Shown here piece after piece: positions 37,454-46,977 of a stretch of 64,000 bases of DNA (its first letter is position 1; the number at the start of each line of letters is the position of its first letter). The notes beneath the pieces are model-generated. The model made no database searches and was not told where the DNA came from. It worked only from the letters and a program-made list of their open reading frames with translations. Position numbers and translations under genes: made by a program. Origin of the DNA: Nitrospira sp. (GTDB lineage Bacteria; Nitrospirota; Nitrospiria; Nitrospirales; Nitrospiraceae); contig JAUYAO010000034.1 in the NCBI GenBank assembly GCA_030692565.1, positions 43,443 to 107,442 on the forward strand, read 5' to 3'.

Positions 37454-39382
37454 ATGTGTGGGATCTGCGGCATCATCGGTTCGAGTGAGGAGGCCTTGGT
37501 CTCCCGGATGCTCCGGCGGCTGGTCCATCGGGGTCCGGATGAACAGGGGCTTCACCGTGAGGGCGGGGTCACGCTCGGGGCTCGCCGTCTGCGCGTGATC
37601 GATCCCGCCGGGGGCCGGCAGCCGGTGCAGAATGAAAACGGCTCGGTCTGGGCGGTGTTGAACGGGGAAATCTATAACTATCGTGCCTTGCGTCAGGAGT
37701 TACTGGATCGCGGTCACCGGTTGACGTCCCGCTGCGACACCGAAGTGCTGGTGCATCTCTATGAGCAGGAGGGAATCGATGGTCTCGCGCGCCTGAGAGG
37801 AATGTATGCGTTCGCGATCTGGGATCGGGAGCGCCAGGAAGCGCTGTTGGTCCGGGATCGATTGGGGATCAAGCCGCTCTACTATGCCACTCGTCCGGGA
37901 ACGGGAATAACCGGTACCGACGTGTTGTTTTCGTCCGAACTGCCATCCTTGCTGGAAGCGTTACCCGATGCGCGCATCCGTCCGCAAGCCATTGCCGACT
38001 ATCTGACCTCGCTGTACGTTCCCGGACCCGACACGGTCTACGAAGGCGTGTACCAACTCAGGCCCGGCGAAGCGTTACGAGTCGGTCAGGGGCGCGTTGA
38101 GGCCGTCCGCTACTATCGACCGGAACAATCGCGGTCATCGTCTCAGTGGACAACGGTTGACGAGGCGAAGGAACAGTTCGTCGAGATCTTTCGCGACACG
38201 GTTCATGCGCATCTGGTGAGCGATGTGCCGGTGGGACTGTTTCTCTCCGGAGGCGTGGATTCGGCCGCCGTCTTGGCCATGATGCAGGAACGGGGACCGG
38301 TCAAGACCTTTACGATCGGCTACGAGCATCCCCAGGATCAGTCCTACAATGAGCTGGCCAACGCGCGGCTCCTCGCGACACATTTTGGAACCGATCACAC
38401 GGAAGCCATCTTACAGCCTGATATCCGTACGCTCCTTCCCCGAGTGGTCGCGGGAATGGGGGAGCCGTTTGCGGACTCGTCGGCGATTCCAACGTATCTC
38501 GTGTCTGAAGTCGCGCGACGCTCAGTCACGGTGGCCTTGTCCGGGATCGGCGGCGATGAACTGTTCGGCGGCTATCCCCGGTATCTCGGCATGCGCCTCG
38601 CCTCGTACTATCACAGGCTTCCTCGCACGATGCGATCGTGGTTGTCTGTTTCTGCCGCATGGGCTTGCCGTGAAAATGGGTCCGGTCGTGACCACGCGGG
38701 CAGGGTGAAGCGGTTTCTGGAGCATGGCCATCGCTCATTGGCCGAGCAATATCGCCGGTGGACGACGTTCATTCCCGCTGAGTGGGAGGCCGGCATCTGG
38801 AGCGGAGCGATGAGGAGCGCGTTGCCCCACGGGTTTTCTCCGAGCCGGCCCTCGCCGCTCTTTGACGAATGGCCATCAGGTAACCCGGTTGATCGCGCGA
38901 TGGGCCTCGATCTACAGACCTATCTTCCCGATGATCTGCTGCGTATGGGCGACCGGATGAGTATGGCGCATTCGCTTGAACTCCGCGTTCCGTTTTGCGA
39001 CCACCTCCTACTCGCCTGTGCGTTGAGAGTGGCGCCATCGCTGCGACTGTCGGGTGGGCACCTGAAGGGATTCATGCGATCGGCCCTGCACGGGCTTGTG
39101 CCCGAGGCGATTCTTGACGGTCCCAAGCAGGGGTTCATGATTCCGTTGGCTCGCTGGTTGCGCGAAGATCTACGTGAGATGGCGCAGGACCTGTTGTCGG
39201 AGACCGCCGTCCGTCGCCGGGGTTATGTCGCGCCTGAGTATGTCCGGTGGCTGATGGTAGAACATCAGAGCGGGCGAAGAAATTGCGCGGATCCGCTGTA
39301 CGCCTTAATGGTGTTGGAGCTGTGGCATGAACGAGCCGCTCAGCCTGCCTCTGAACAGGCTATGGCCGTGGAGGCATTGTGA
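37454..39382 (+). CDS. asnB: Glutamine-hydrolysing asparagine synthetase (AsnB-like)
   Basis: 642 residues. MCGICGIIG places the catalytic Cys at position 2; the glutaminase domain runs to about 215 and the synthetase domain has VGLFLSGGVDSAAVLAMM near 260, with a second ATP-site segment GIGGDELFGGYPRY. AsnB-like enzymes inside surface-polysaccharide loci often amidate sugars or amino-acid substituents rather than supply free asparagine; here that is an inference from location. Confidence 0.92.
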   Translation: MCGICGIIGSSEEALVSRMLRRLVHRGPDEQGLHREGGVTLGARRLRVIDPAGGRQPVQNENGSVWAVLNGEIYNYRALRQELLDRGHRLTSRCDTEVLVHLYEQEGIDGLARLRGMYAFAIWDRERQEALLVRDRLGIKPLYYATRPGTGITGTDVLFSSELPSLLEALPDARIRPQAIADYLTSLYVPGPDTVYEGVYQLRPGEALRVGQGRVEAVRYYRPEQSRSSSQWTTVDEAKEQFVEIFRDTVHAHLVSDVPVGLFLSGGVDSAAVLAMMQERGPVKTFTIGYEHPQDQSYNELANARLLATHFGTDHTEAILQPDIRTLLPRVVAGMGEPFADSSAIPTYLVSEVARRSVTVALSGIGGDELFGGYPRYLGMRLASYYHRLPRTMRSWLSVSAAWACRENGSGRDHAGRVKRFLEHGHRSLAEQYRRWTTFIPAEWEAGIWSGAMRSALPHGFSPSRPSPLFDEWPSGNPVDRAMGLDLQTYLPDDLLRMGDRMSMAHSLELRVPFCDHLLLACALRVAPSLRLSGGHLKGFMRSALHGLVPEAILDGPKQGFMIPLARWLREDLREMAQDLLSETAVRRRGYVAPEYVRWLMVEHQSGRRNCADPLYALMVLELWHERAAQPASEQAMAVEAL

Positions 39383-40602
39383 AGGTTGTGCTTTTAGCGG
39401 AAGTCTCGGCCGAACGGGTCATCGGCGGAGCGGAGCGTGTCTTGCGGCAGCAGGCTGTCGGTCTTGTCGCAGCGGGGCATCAGGTGGATCTCCTTACGCG
39501 GGCCGCGGATGAGGCTGTGTCGATGGAGGTCGCGATCGGCGGCGCGAAGGAGTGGCGGTTTCCTGTATCGAGGAAGAATGAGTGGAGCTTTGTGCGATCG
39601 ACTGTACAGGGGGCGATGCAGTTGTTCGATCGTCTGACTCAGACAGCTTCCTATGACCTGGCGATTATCCATCAAGCCCTCTCGGGGCTTGGTCCTCTCT
39701 ATCTCAGGCGGAGTGCGGCGGCCGAGTGGCTCTATGTCTGTCATTCTCTGGCGCACGAGGAGTATCTCACGCGCGCCGTGGCAGCCACCTCGCCGTGGTC
39801 GAAACTGCGCCGCCATGTGAATGCCCTGGCGCGCCGAGGCATCGAGTGGCTGGTGATGTGGCGGTGTCATCGGATTGTCGTCCTGAGTGAGTTCATGCGG
39901 CAGCGGGTGATGGCGACGCATGGGATCGCGCCCGAGCGGATAGTCCTGGTGCCGGGAGCGGCGGATCCTGCCGTCTTTCGTCCGGTTGGCACTCGACGAG
40001 AGCTGCGCCGAACGTTGGGGTTGCCGGAGGATCGGACGATTCTCTTCACTGTCCGCAATCTGGTCCCCCGGATGGGGTTGGAGATGCTGCTGGAAGCCGT
40101 CGCTTCCCTGGAGCACGCCGGTCAGCGCTGTCTGTTGGTGATCGGAGGCGAAGGACCGCTCAGGGCCTGTTTGGAGGCCGGTATCAGGGAGCGACGATTG
40201 GAGCAGATCGTTCGGCTGGTCGGGTTTATTCCCGAGGAACAGCTGGTGTCGTATTACCAGGCCGCCGATCTGGTTTTGATGCCGACCGCTCAACTCGAAG
40301 GGTTCGGGCTGGTGACGGTGGAGGCGCTGGCCTGTGGCGCGCCGGTCGTGGGCACGCCGGTCGGCGCGATTCCGGAAGTGTTGAACCAGATCGATCCCAT
40401 TCTGATCGCGAGCGGGACGGATAGTCCTTCTTTTGCCGATGCGCTCGGGCGGGTTTTGAGTCGCATCGAGGAGCCGGTAGAGCTGGAGCGGTTGTCGAGG
40501 AAAGGGCGCAGTCTGGTTGAGCACCGGTATAACTGGGTGCAGCATTGTGCGGATCTCATCCGGCTCTCCGCCAAACCGGTGTCGGAACGAAAGGCGGCTT
40601 AG
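39379..40602 (+). CDS. Glycosyltransferase family 4
   Basis: 407 residues from a GTG overlapping asnB (GTGA). VIGGAERVLRQQAVGLVAAG opens the donor side; FTVRNLVPRMGLEMLLEAV, GEGPLRACLEAG and QLEGFGLVTVEALACGAPVV are canonical GT-B motifs. Eight bases before the next family 4 enzyme. Confidence 0.91.
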   Translation: MKVVLLAEVSAERVIGGAERVLRQQAVGLVAAGHQVDLLTRAADEAVSMEVAIGGAKEWRFPVSRKNEWSFVRSTVQGAMQLFDRLTQTASYDLAIIHQALSGLGPLYLRRSAAAEWLYVCHSLAHEEYLTRAVAATSPWSKLRRHVNALARRGIEWLVMWRCHRIVVLSEFMRQRVMATHGIAPERIVLVPGAADPAVFRPVGTRRELRRTLGLPEDRTILFTVRNLVPRMGLEMLLEAVASLEHAGQRCLLVIGGEGPLRACLEAGIRERRLEQIVRLVGFIPEEQLVSYYQAADLVLMPTAQLEGFGLVTVEALACGAPVVGTPVGAIPEVLNQIDPILIASGTDSPSFADALGRVLSRIEEPVELERLSRKGRSLVEHRYNWVQHCADLIRLSAKPVSERKAA

Positions 40603-40610
40603 AGATTTCT

Positions 40611-41798
40611 ATGGCAGCGCGCACGGTCATTCACATTATTACCAGGCTCGATCGGGGAGGCTCGGCACAAAACACCATGTTGACTGTGTTAGGGCATGAC
40701 CGGACGCAGTATGAGCCGGTGGTGATCGCCGGTCATCCCGGATCGTGGGACGCGCAGGGTGGCATGGCGGCGACAGAGGAACAGTGTCGTCGCCTGGAGA
40801 AGGAGGGGATCTCCTGCGTCATCGTGCCGTCGCTCGTTCGCCAGATCAGCCCCTGGAAGGATCTCTGCGCGTTATGGACAGTGGTCGGTATCCTGCGGGC
40901 GAAACGGCCGGCGATCGTCCATACCCACACGTCGAAAGCCGGTGTCGTCGGTCGAGTGGCCGCCTGGTTCGCGCGGGTTCCGGTGATCGTGCATACGCCG
41001 CACGGACATGTGTTTTACGGACACTTCGGTCTCTGGAAATCCCGGATCTTTGTACAGATTGAACGCATCCTGTGTCGCGTGACGAGCAGGCTGATGGCGT
41101 TGACGAGCGCAGAGCGGGACGACCATCTTGCGAGAGCGGTCGGCCAGGCCGATCGGTTTGCCGTGATCCCCAGCGGCATCGATGTCGAGCGGTTTCGCCG
41201 TGCGCGCGTCGAGGGGAGGCGGATTCCATCGTGGTTTAACTGTCCTTCGGACGCGACCATTGTCGGATCGATCGGATGGTTGACGGATATCAAAGGTCAT
41301 CGGGTTTTGGTCGAAACCGTGAGTTACCTCAAGGACGAGTTTCCGCAGCTCCATGCAGTGATCGTGGGAAGCGGCGGGCAGCATGACGTCTTGCTCGCAC
41401 AGGCTGACTCCTTGGGCGTCCGTGATCGTATTCATTTGGTCGGGCATCGAGACGATGTCGAGCGGTGCCTGGCCGGGATGGACTGCTTTGTCTTTCCCTC
41501 GTTGAACGAGGGCATGGGGCGCGCGTTGATCGAAGCAATGGCAGCGGGTCTGCCGGTCGTGGCGAGCCGGGTCGGCGGGATTCCTGCGATCGTGCGACAT
41601 GAGGAGAACGGGTTGCTGGTCGCGGCGGGGGATAGTCGGGCGCTGAGCGACGCGTTGCGTCGCATCCTGAGCGATCCGCAGTTGGCCGATAGGCTCGGCC
41701 GGAACGCCTCGCGCACGATTGGGCACGCATTCGGAGTGCAGGCCATGGTTGATGCCGTTGAGTTGGTATATCGGAGAGCCTTGCAGGCCCATGCATAA
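40611..41798 (+). CDS. Glycosyltransferase family 4
   Basis: 395 residues from the ATG at 40611; upstream in-frame codons belong to the preceding gene. IHIITRLDRGGSAQNTML, HTHTSKAGVVGRVAAWFA and FPSLNEGMGRALIEAMAAGL are the expected GT-B signatures and resemble WcaJ-locus and PelF-like enzymes. Overlaps the PHP-type gene by eight bases. Confidence 0.91.
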   Translation: MAARTVIHIITRLDRGGSAQNTMLTVLGHDRTQYEPVVIAGHPGSWDAQGGMAATEEQCRRLEKEGISCVIVPSLVRQISPWKDLCALWTVVGILRAKRPAIVHTHTSKAGVVGRVAAWFARVPVIVHTPHGHVFYGHFGLWKSRIFVQIERILCRVTSRLMALTSAERDDHLARAVGQADRFAVIPSGIDVERFRRARVEGRRIPSWFNCPSDATIVGSIGWLTDIKGHRVLVETVSYLKDEFPQLHAVIVGSGGQHDVLLAQADSLGVRDRIHLVGHRDDVERCLAGMDCFVFPSLNEGMGRALIEAMAAGLPVVASRVGGIPAIVRHEENGLLVAAGDSRALSDALRRILSDPQLADRLGRNASRTIGHAFGVQAMVDAVELVYRRALQAHA

Positions 41799-43320
41799 TT
41801 TCGTATGGCAAACCGGGGTAGGTGTCGCATCCTGGATTGGTCTCACGCTGTCGGGGCTGGTCTGGTCGCCGATGGTGTCGGCCGCGGAGCAGCGGGTGCC
41901 GCTGCGTGTCGCCATCCATGTCCACAGCACGGCCAGTACCGGGACCTTGAGTCTGGAGGCGTTAGCGGCCCGGGCTGAGCAACAGGGCCTAGATGGGATC
42001 GTACTCTCCGACAATTTCTCTCTGGAGTACGAGTATGGCCTCCAGCCACTTCCGGGACTGCTGAAAAAGACGGTCAGGTATCCCTCGGTTCTCTCTTATG
42101 GTGTCGAGCGCTATCTCGAAGAAATCCAATCGGTGCAAGCGCGCCACCCGCAGATGGTGATCGTGCCGGGAGTGGAGGTCGCTCCCTACTACTATTGGAC
42201 CGGCTCCCTCTGGCGTGGGGATCTGACGATGCACGATGCGCAGCGCAATCTCTTGGTGGTGGGGCTGACGAGGGCGGAGGACTATCGGGCGCTCCCGGCA
42301 CGCGGGAATCCGGCATCCTTTACGGTGGATGGAGCCAGTCTCGTGAATGCCGCGCCCCTGCTCTTGGTCATTCCCGCGCTGTTCTTATGGAAGCCCCGCC
42401 GCCAAATGGTGGAAGGCTGGCGCGAGCCGATCGGTGCGGCGCGTCGAACGGTCGCCGTATGCTGTCTGGTGTTGGCCGTGGCCACGCTGGTGAATGCCTG
42501 GCCGCTGGGAACGCCTCCGTTCAGTTCATACGAATCACAGCTGGGCTATCGACCTTATCAGGTGTTACTGAATGTCGCGAATCAACGCGGTGCGGTCGTG
42601 CTCTGGTCGATGACGGAGGCGCGCGATCTACAGTCGCATGCCTTCGGTCCCTTGGGAACAGTGACGGTGAGGACCGATGCCCATCCAGAAGCGCTGGTCT
42701 TGACCGGCGGGTATGCCGGGTTCGGCGGCCTCTACCAGGATACGAGAACGGTGACGGCCGCAGGCGGGCTCTGGGATCAGGTGATTCAGGCGCACAAGGG
42801 TACGGCACAGTCTGCTGTGCCGACGATGATCGGGGAGATCGCCTTTCACGGGTTGGCCGATAAGGGGAAGGATCTCGACCGTGTGGTGACGACGGTCTTT
42901 GCTAAGGAACGATCGGTTGCCGCGGTGTTGGAGGCGATCAGGTCCGGCCATGCCTATGCGGTTGCCGAAGGGGATCATCGGGTGATGTTGACGTTGGACG
43001 AGTTCAGCCTTGCTTGTGACTGCGATCGGGCGACCGTCGGCATCGGAGAGCGCGTGGCTCTGCCGTCCGGCTCGCACGCGATCGCAACGGTGCGGCTCTC
43101 TGCGCGTGACGGCAAGCCTCATCCCGTCACCCTGCGCTTGATCCGGTCAGGAGAGATTGTCGGCATGACGAAGGCCGAGACCCCCGTGCATTACCAATTG
43201 GCGGATGCGCAGCCAGTGCCGGACGGTGGCACGTATTACCGTCTGGAAGTTATCGGCCAGAGCGGCGAGCTGTTGACCAATCCCGTTTACGTGGATGTTC
43301 AGACGAAGGAACGCGGGTAG
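41791..43320 (+). CDS. Exported/membrane PHP-domain-like protein
   Basis: 509 residues from the ATG at 41791. Residues 1-31 look like a signal peptide ending VSAA. Then come PHP-like motifs: AIHVHSTASTGTLSLEAL, LDGIVLSDNFSLEYEYG, VIVPGVEVAPYYYW. Two hydrophobic segments (about 183-201 and 220-240) interrupt the domain before it resumes (GAVVLWSMTEA, RTDAHPEALVL, SGHAYAVAEGDHRV). PHP proteins are metal-dependent phosphoesterases, normally cytosolic and uninterrupted. Here the HDxD residues are partly changed (SDNF for TDHD), so activity is uncertain. Confidence 0.75.
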   Translation: MHNFVWQTGVGVASWIGLTLSGLVWSPMVSAAEQRVPLRVAIHVHSTASTGTLSLEALAARAEQQGLDGIVLSDNFSLEYEYGLQPLPGLLKKTVRYPSVLSYGVERYLEEIQSVQARHPQMVIVPGVEVAPYYYWTGSLWRGDLTMHDAQRNLLVVGLTRAEDYRALPARGNPASFTVDGASLVNAAPLLLVIPALFLWKPRRQMVEGWREPIGAARRTVAVCCLVLAVATLVNAWPLGTPPFSSYESQLGYRPYQVLLNVANQRGAVVLWSMTEARDLQSHAFGPLGTVTVRTDAHPEALVLTGGYAGFGGLYQDTRTVTAAGGLWDQVIQAHKGTAQSAVPTMIGEIAFHGLADKGKDLDRVVTTVFAKERSVAAVLEAIRSGHAYAVAEGDHRVMLTLDEFSLACDCDRATVGIGERVALPSGSHAIATVRLSARDGKPHPVTLRLIRSGEIVGMTKAETPVHYQLADAQPVPDGGTYYRLEVIGQSGELLTNPVYVDVQTKERG

Positions 43321-43323
43321 CCC

Positions 43324-44040
43324 ATGCGCGTCACGATTCATCAACCGCAGTTTCTGCCGTGGCTGGGCTATCTCGACAAGATCGATCGAGCTGATTGTTT
43401 TATCGTGTTGGACACGGTCCAGTTCAAGAAGAACGAATGGCAGAATCGGAACCGGATCAAAACGGCGGACGGGTGGCAATGGCTGACGGTGCCGGTGCTG
43501 CATCATTTCGGTCAACGCGTGCAAGAGGTGACGATCAACCCGACGGCGGCCTGGCGCGATCAACATCTGCGGGCGCTGGGGATGCACTACGCGCGGTCGC
43601 CGTTCCGCGACCGGTATCTGCCGGAGTTGCGGGCGATCTATGCCGAACCCTGGACGAAGCTATCCGAGCTGAATCTGGCGGTGATCCGCTGGCTGCTAGA
43701 GGCCTATGGCATCACGACCCCCTTGCGCTGTGCATCTGAGATGGCCGCGCGCGAAGAGCCGACCGACCGCCTCGTCGATCTCTGTCGGGCGGTCGGCGCG
43801 ACACAGTATCTCGCGGGACCCGGGGCGGAAGGGTATATGGATCAGTCGCGGTTTGAGGCGAGCGGGGTGGAGTTGGAAATTCAGGAGTTTCTCCATCCCG
43901 AGTACGGGCAGATGTACGGGCCATTTGAGCCGAATCTATCGGCCATCGATCTTTTGCTCTGCGTGGGGCCTGACGCATTGAAGCAACTGCGCAGTCGCCG
44001 GGTTCGACCAGTCCGGGCGACCGTGTCATCGCGACCATGA
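43324..44040 (+). CDS. WbqC-like family protein
   Basis: 238 residues. MRVTIHQPQFLPWLGYLDKI, FVVL-type strand IVLDTVQFKKNEWQNRNRI, and YLAGPGAEGYMDQSRFEASG match the WbqC family found in O-antigen and other surface-sugar loci; the family is thought to act with aminotransferase-type sugar modification but has no firmly defined reaction. It stands beside PIG-L and DegT genes, a recurrent trio. Confidence 0.9.
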   Translation: MRVTIHQPQFLPWLGYLDKIDRADCFIVLDTVQFKKNEWQNRNRIKTADGWQWLTVPVLHHFGQRVQEVTINPTAAWRDQHLRALGMHYARSPFRDRYLPELRAIYAEPWTKLSELNLAVIRWLLEAYGITTPLRCASEMAAREEPTDRLVDLCRAVGATQYLAGPGAEGYMDQSRFEASGVELEIQEFLHPEYGQMYGPFEPNLSAIDLLLCVGPDALKQLRSRRVRPVRATVSSRP

Positions 44041-44053
44041 CGAGGAGGCAGGT

Positions 44054-44698
44054 ATGACATTCGACGGCACAGAAGCGATGCGGATTCTGGCGATCGGGGC
44101 TCATCCGGACGACATCGAAGCCGGCTGCGGCGGGGCGCTGGTCAAGTATGCGCAAAATGGACATCGGGTGTTTTTGATGGTGATGACGGAGGGGGAGCAG
44201 GGCGGCGCCGGTGAACTCCGGAAGTTCGAGCAGGAGCAGGCGGCCAAGCAGCTCTGTGCCGAGCGGATTTTTTGGGGCGGCTATCAGGATACCGCCGTGC
44301 CGATGGGACGTGAGCTGATCCAGTCGATTGAAGCGGTCGTCAAGGAAGTCGATCCGCATTTTATCTTTGTGCATTATCACGACGACACGCACCAGGACCA
44401 CCGTCATCTGGCCATGGCGGCGATTTCGGCGACGCGTTACACGAAGAATGTCTTATTCTACGAAGGTCCGACGACACAAAACTTTGCGCCGACGGTGTTT
44501 GTCGATATCGATCAAGTGCTCGACGAAAAGATTGCGGCCATCGAGGCCCATGCGTCGCAAGTCAGGAAGACGAACATTGAAGCCCTCAGTATCGTGGACG
44601 TGATCCGGTCCTCGGCGCATTTTCGCGGGATTCAGGGTCGGGTGAAAAACGCAGAAGGGTTTCTTCCCTTGCGATTGTTTATTAATATTGGAACATGA
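44054..44698 (+). CDS. PIG-L family deacetylase
   Basis: 214 residues. The metal-binding AHPDDIEAGCGG motif and the second His region HYHDDTHQDHRHL are those of LmbE/PIG-L zinc deacetylases, which remove N-acetyl groups from GlcNAc derivatives. In this locus it likely deacetylates a sugar intermediate or the polymer unit. GAGGAGG precedes the start. Overlaps DegT by four bases. Confidence 0.92.
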   Translation: MTFDGTEAMRILAIGAHPDDIEAGCGGALVKYAQNGHRVFLMVMTEGEQGGAGELRKFEQEQAAKQLCAERIFWGGYQDTAVPMGRELIQSIEAVVKEVDPHFIFVHYHDDTHQDHRHLAMAAISATRYTKNVLFYEGPTTQNFAPTVFVDIDQVLDEKIAAIEAHASQVRKTNIEALSIVDVIRSSAHFRGIQGRVKNAEGFLPLRLFINIGT

Positions 44699-45780
44699 TG
44701 ACGAGTACGACCATGATTCCGCATTCCCGTCCGTCGATCGACCAGCAGGAGATCCGAGCCGTCACCGAGGTGTTGCAGTCCGGCCATCTCGCGCAAGGTG
44801 CGGTCGTCGAGCGGTTCGAGCGGGGGATGGCTGCCTACCTCGGCCTGGCCGGCGGCGTCGCGGTCAATTCGGGAACGATGGCACTGGAAGTCGCGCTGCG
44901 AGTCCTGGGCATAGGACCCGGCGACGAGGTGATTCTGCCGAGTTATGTGTGTGCGGCGCCCTGGCAGGCGGTTCAGCGCGTCGGGGCGCAGGCGCGTCTG
45001 GTGGATATCGAGCCGGAAACCTTCCAGATCGACGCCGACCTGGCCCGGGCGGCGATCACCTCCAAGACTCGCGCGATCATTGTGCCGCATCTGTTCGGAT
45101 TGCCGGCCGATTTGACCGCGCTCGCCCGTCTCGGCGTGCCGCTCATTGAGGATTGCGCGCAGACTTTGGGGGCGACTGAGCAGGGGCGGGCGGTCGGCTC
45201 CGTGGGAACGCTGACGGTCTGTTCATTCTATGCGAACAAGTTACTGTGTGCGGGGGAAGGCGGGATGGTGCTCTCGAACGATTCCGTGTTGTTTGAGCGA
45301 GCCCGAGCGCTGCGAGAGTATGACGGGGCGCCGTCGTTGATCCCCCAGGCGACGAATCTCAAGATGACGGACCTGCAGGCTGCCGTCGGCCTGGCGCAGT
45401 TGGACCGCCTCCCGGAATTGTTGGAGCGCCGTGTGAGTCTTGCCCGGGAATATCGCGTGGCGCTGGCAGGGACGTCGGCAATCGTGCCGGCGGTGCCGGC
45501 CGGACGATCGCATATCTATTATCGGTTCGTTGTACGAACGTCCAAGAGGGGATCAGGTGCGGATGAATTGAGAGCCTGTATCGGTCGATTGGAGCGCGCC
45601 GGCGTACAATGCCGGAAACCGGTGTTCAGGTCGCTGCATCGCTATCTCGATCTCGACGGATTTCCTGCCAGCGAGGCGGCCGAACACGACGCGCTTTCTC
45701 TTCCGCTCTATCCGTCGTTGGCGGATGAAGAAGTGGCTCAGATATGTATGGCGATGAGGGATGAATGGCGACGCGAGTAA
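44695..45780 (+). CDS. DegT/DnrJ/EryC1/StrS aminotransferase
   Basis: 361 residues. IPHSRPSIDQQEIRAV at the N-terminus, SGTMALEVALRVLGIGPGDE, EDCAQTLGA, and FYANKLLCAGEGGM (PLP-binding Lys about 182) fit sugar 3- or 4-aminotransferases. It would give an amino sugar such as a viosamine- or bacillosamine-type residue; the substrate is not determinable. No dehydratase partner is visible in the window. Its end overlaps the WecA-like gene by 16 bases. Confidence 0.92.
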   Translation: MMTSTTMIPHSRPSIDQQEIRAVTEVLQSGHLAQGAVVERFERGMAAYLGLAGGVAVNSGTMALEVALRVLGIGPGDEVILPSYVCAAPWQAVQRVGAQARLVDIEPETFQIDADLARAAITSKTRAIIVPHLFGLPADLTALARLGVPLIEDCAQTLGATEQGRAVGSVGTLTVCSFYANKLLCAGEGGMVLSNDSVLFERARALREYDGAPSLIPQATNLKMTDLQAAVGLAQLDRLPELLERRVSLAREYRVALAGTSAIVPAVPAGRSHIYYRFVVRTSKRGSGADELRACIGRLERAGVQCRKPVFRSLHRYLDLDGFPASEAAEHDALSLPLYPSLADEEVAQICMAMRDEWRRE

Positions 45781-46937
45781 TCGAGAACGACCTGTCGATG
45801 GCGGTGAGCCCTCGCTCGTGGAGATGGCTGACGCCTGCAATGGCAGTGGCGTTGATTGGGGTGCTTGCGCTGGCGTTGCCCGCTGTTCGCGACCTGTTTC
45901 AGCTGGAGGGGCTGCGTTGGCTCTATGTGCTCTTATTTGCGTTTCTGGGAAGCGTCGCCCTCACGCCGGTGATGGTTCAGATCAGTCACCACTGGAATCT
46001 CGTCGACATTCCGACGGAACGGAAGATTCATGTGCAGCCGACGCCCCGGCTCGGTGGCGTCGCCGTCTATGCGGGTTTTGTCGGATCCGTGCTGATGAAT
46101 TCAATCCTGCCGGACTGGATGACGGCGATTGTGTTGGCCGGATCGCTGCTGTTGATCGTCGGAGTGATCGACGATATCCGGGAGTTGCCCGCCTCATCGA
46201 AACTCGTGGCGCAGTTCGTGGCGGCCGGGATCGTGATCGCGTCGGGCAAGGTGCTCACCCTTTTTCCGGCAGGGGGGATCGGTGAAGTAGCGAATGTGCT
46301 GTTAACCCTGCTCTGGATCGTCGGGATTACGAATGCCTTTAACTTCTTTGACGGCATGGACGGTTTGGCCAGCGGTCTCGCCATTCTTATGGCGGGCTTC
46401 ATGGGGGTAGTGGCGTTTGAAACCGACCAGCCCGGCGTAGGATGGTTGGCGATGGCCGTCATCGGCGCCTGTGCCGGATTCTTTCCGTACAATTTTCGGG
46501 GTGCTCAGCAGGCGAAAATATTTCTTGGCGACGGCGGGTCGACGTTCCTCGGGTTTACGCTGGCCTGTCTGGCGGTCAAAGGGAATTGGGCCAACCATAG
46601 TCCGATCGTGTCGTTCAGCAATCCGCTGTTGATTTTCGGCGTGCTGATCTACGACATGATCCATATTACCGTGGAGCGTGTGGTCACCGGGAAAGTGCAT
46701 TCCGTGAAAGAGTGGCTGGACTATGTGGGCAAGGACCATCTGCATCATCGATTAGAGCGGGCATTGGGATCCCGGCAGGCCAGCGTCGCCATGATTTTCC
46801 TGCTCACGGTTTGCCTCGGTCTTTCCGCCATGGCGCTCCGCCACGCCGGTCTTCAGGAGGCCGTGCTGTTGCTCGTGCAAGCCGGCCTTATTGTCGGCAT
46901 GGTGACCATCCTGGAATTGAGCGGCCGCCGTCGCTAG
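45765..46937 (+). CDS. MraY/WecA-family undecaprenyl-phosphate sugar-1-phosphate transferase
   Basis: 390 residues, about 11 membrane helices. Signature [13 protein letters not shown] near 190 and [10 protein letters not shown] are those of the family that starts polymer synthesis by moving HexNAc-1-P to undecaprenyl phosphate. Because MraY proper normally sits in the cell-wall cluster, a WecA-like initiating role for this locus is favoured. Start at 45765 has GAGGG upstream; an ATG at 45798 is possible. Last gene of the run. Confidence 0.9.
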   Translation: MATRVIENDLSMAVSPRSWRWLTPAMAVALIGVLALALPAVRDLFQLEGLRWLYVLLFAFLGSVALTPVMVQISHHWNLVDIPTERKIHVQPTPRLGGVAVYAGFVGSVLMNSILPDWMTAIVLAGSLLLIVGVIDDIRELPASSKLVAQFVAAGIVIASGKVLTLFPAGGIGEVANVLLTLLWIVGITNAFNFFDGMDGLASGLAILMAGFMGVVAFETDQPGVGWLAMAVIGACAGFFPYNFRGAQQAKIFLGDGGSTFLGFTLACLAVKGNWANHSPIVSFSNPLLIFGVLIYDMIHITVERVVTGKVHSVKEWLDYVGKDHLHHRLERALGSRQASVAMIFLLTVCLGLSAMALRHAGLQEAVLLLVQAGLIVGMVTILELSGRRR

Positions 46938-46977
46938 GGCTTGCACTCTCTCTCCATTCCCGCTAGAAGATCCCTCC

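Noticed and set aside
45765..46937. Calling the membrane transferase mraY of peptidoglycan synthesis
   Set aside because: The [13 protein letters not shown] motif is shared by the whole family, and its place at the end of a polysaccharide run rather than among mur genes fits a WecA-like role better.
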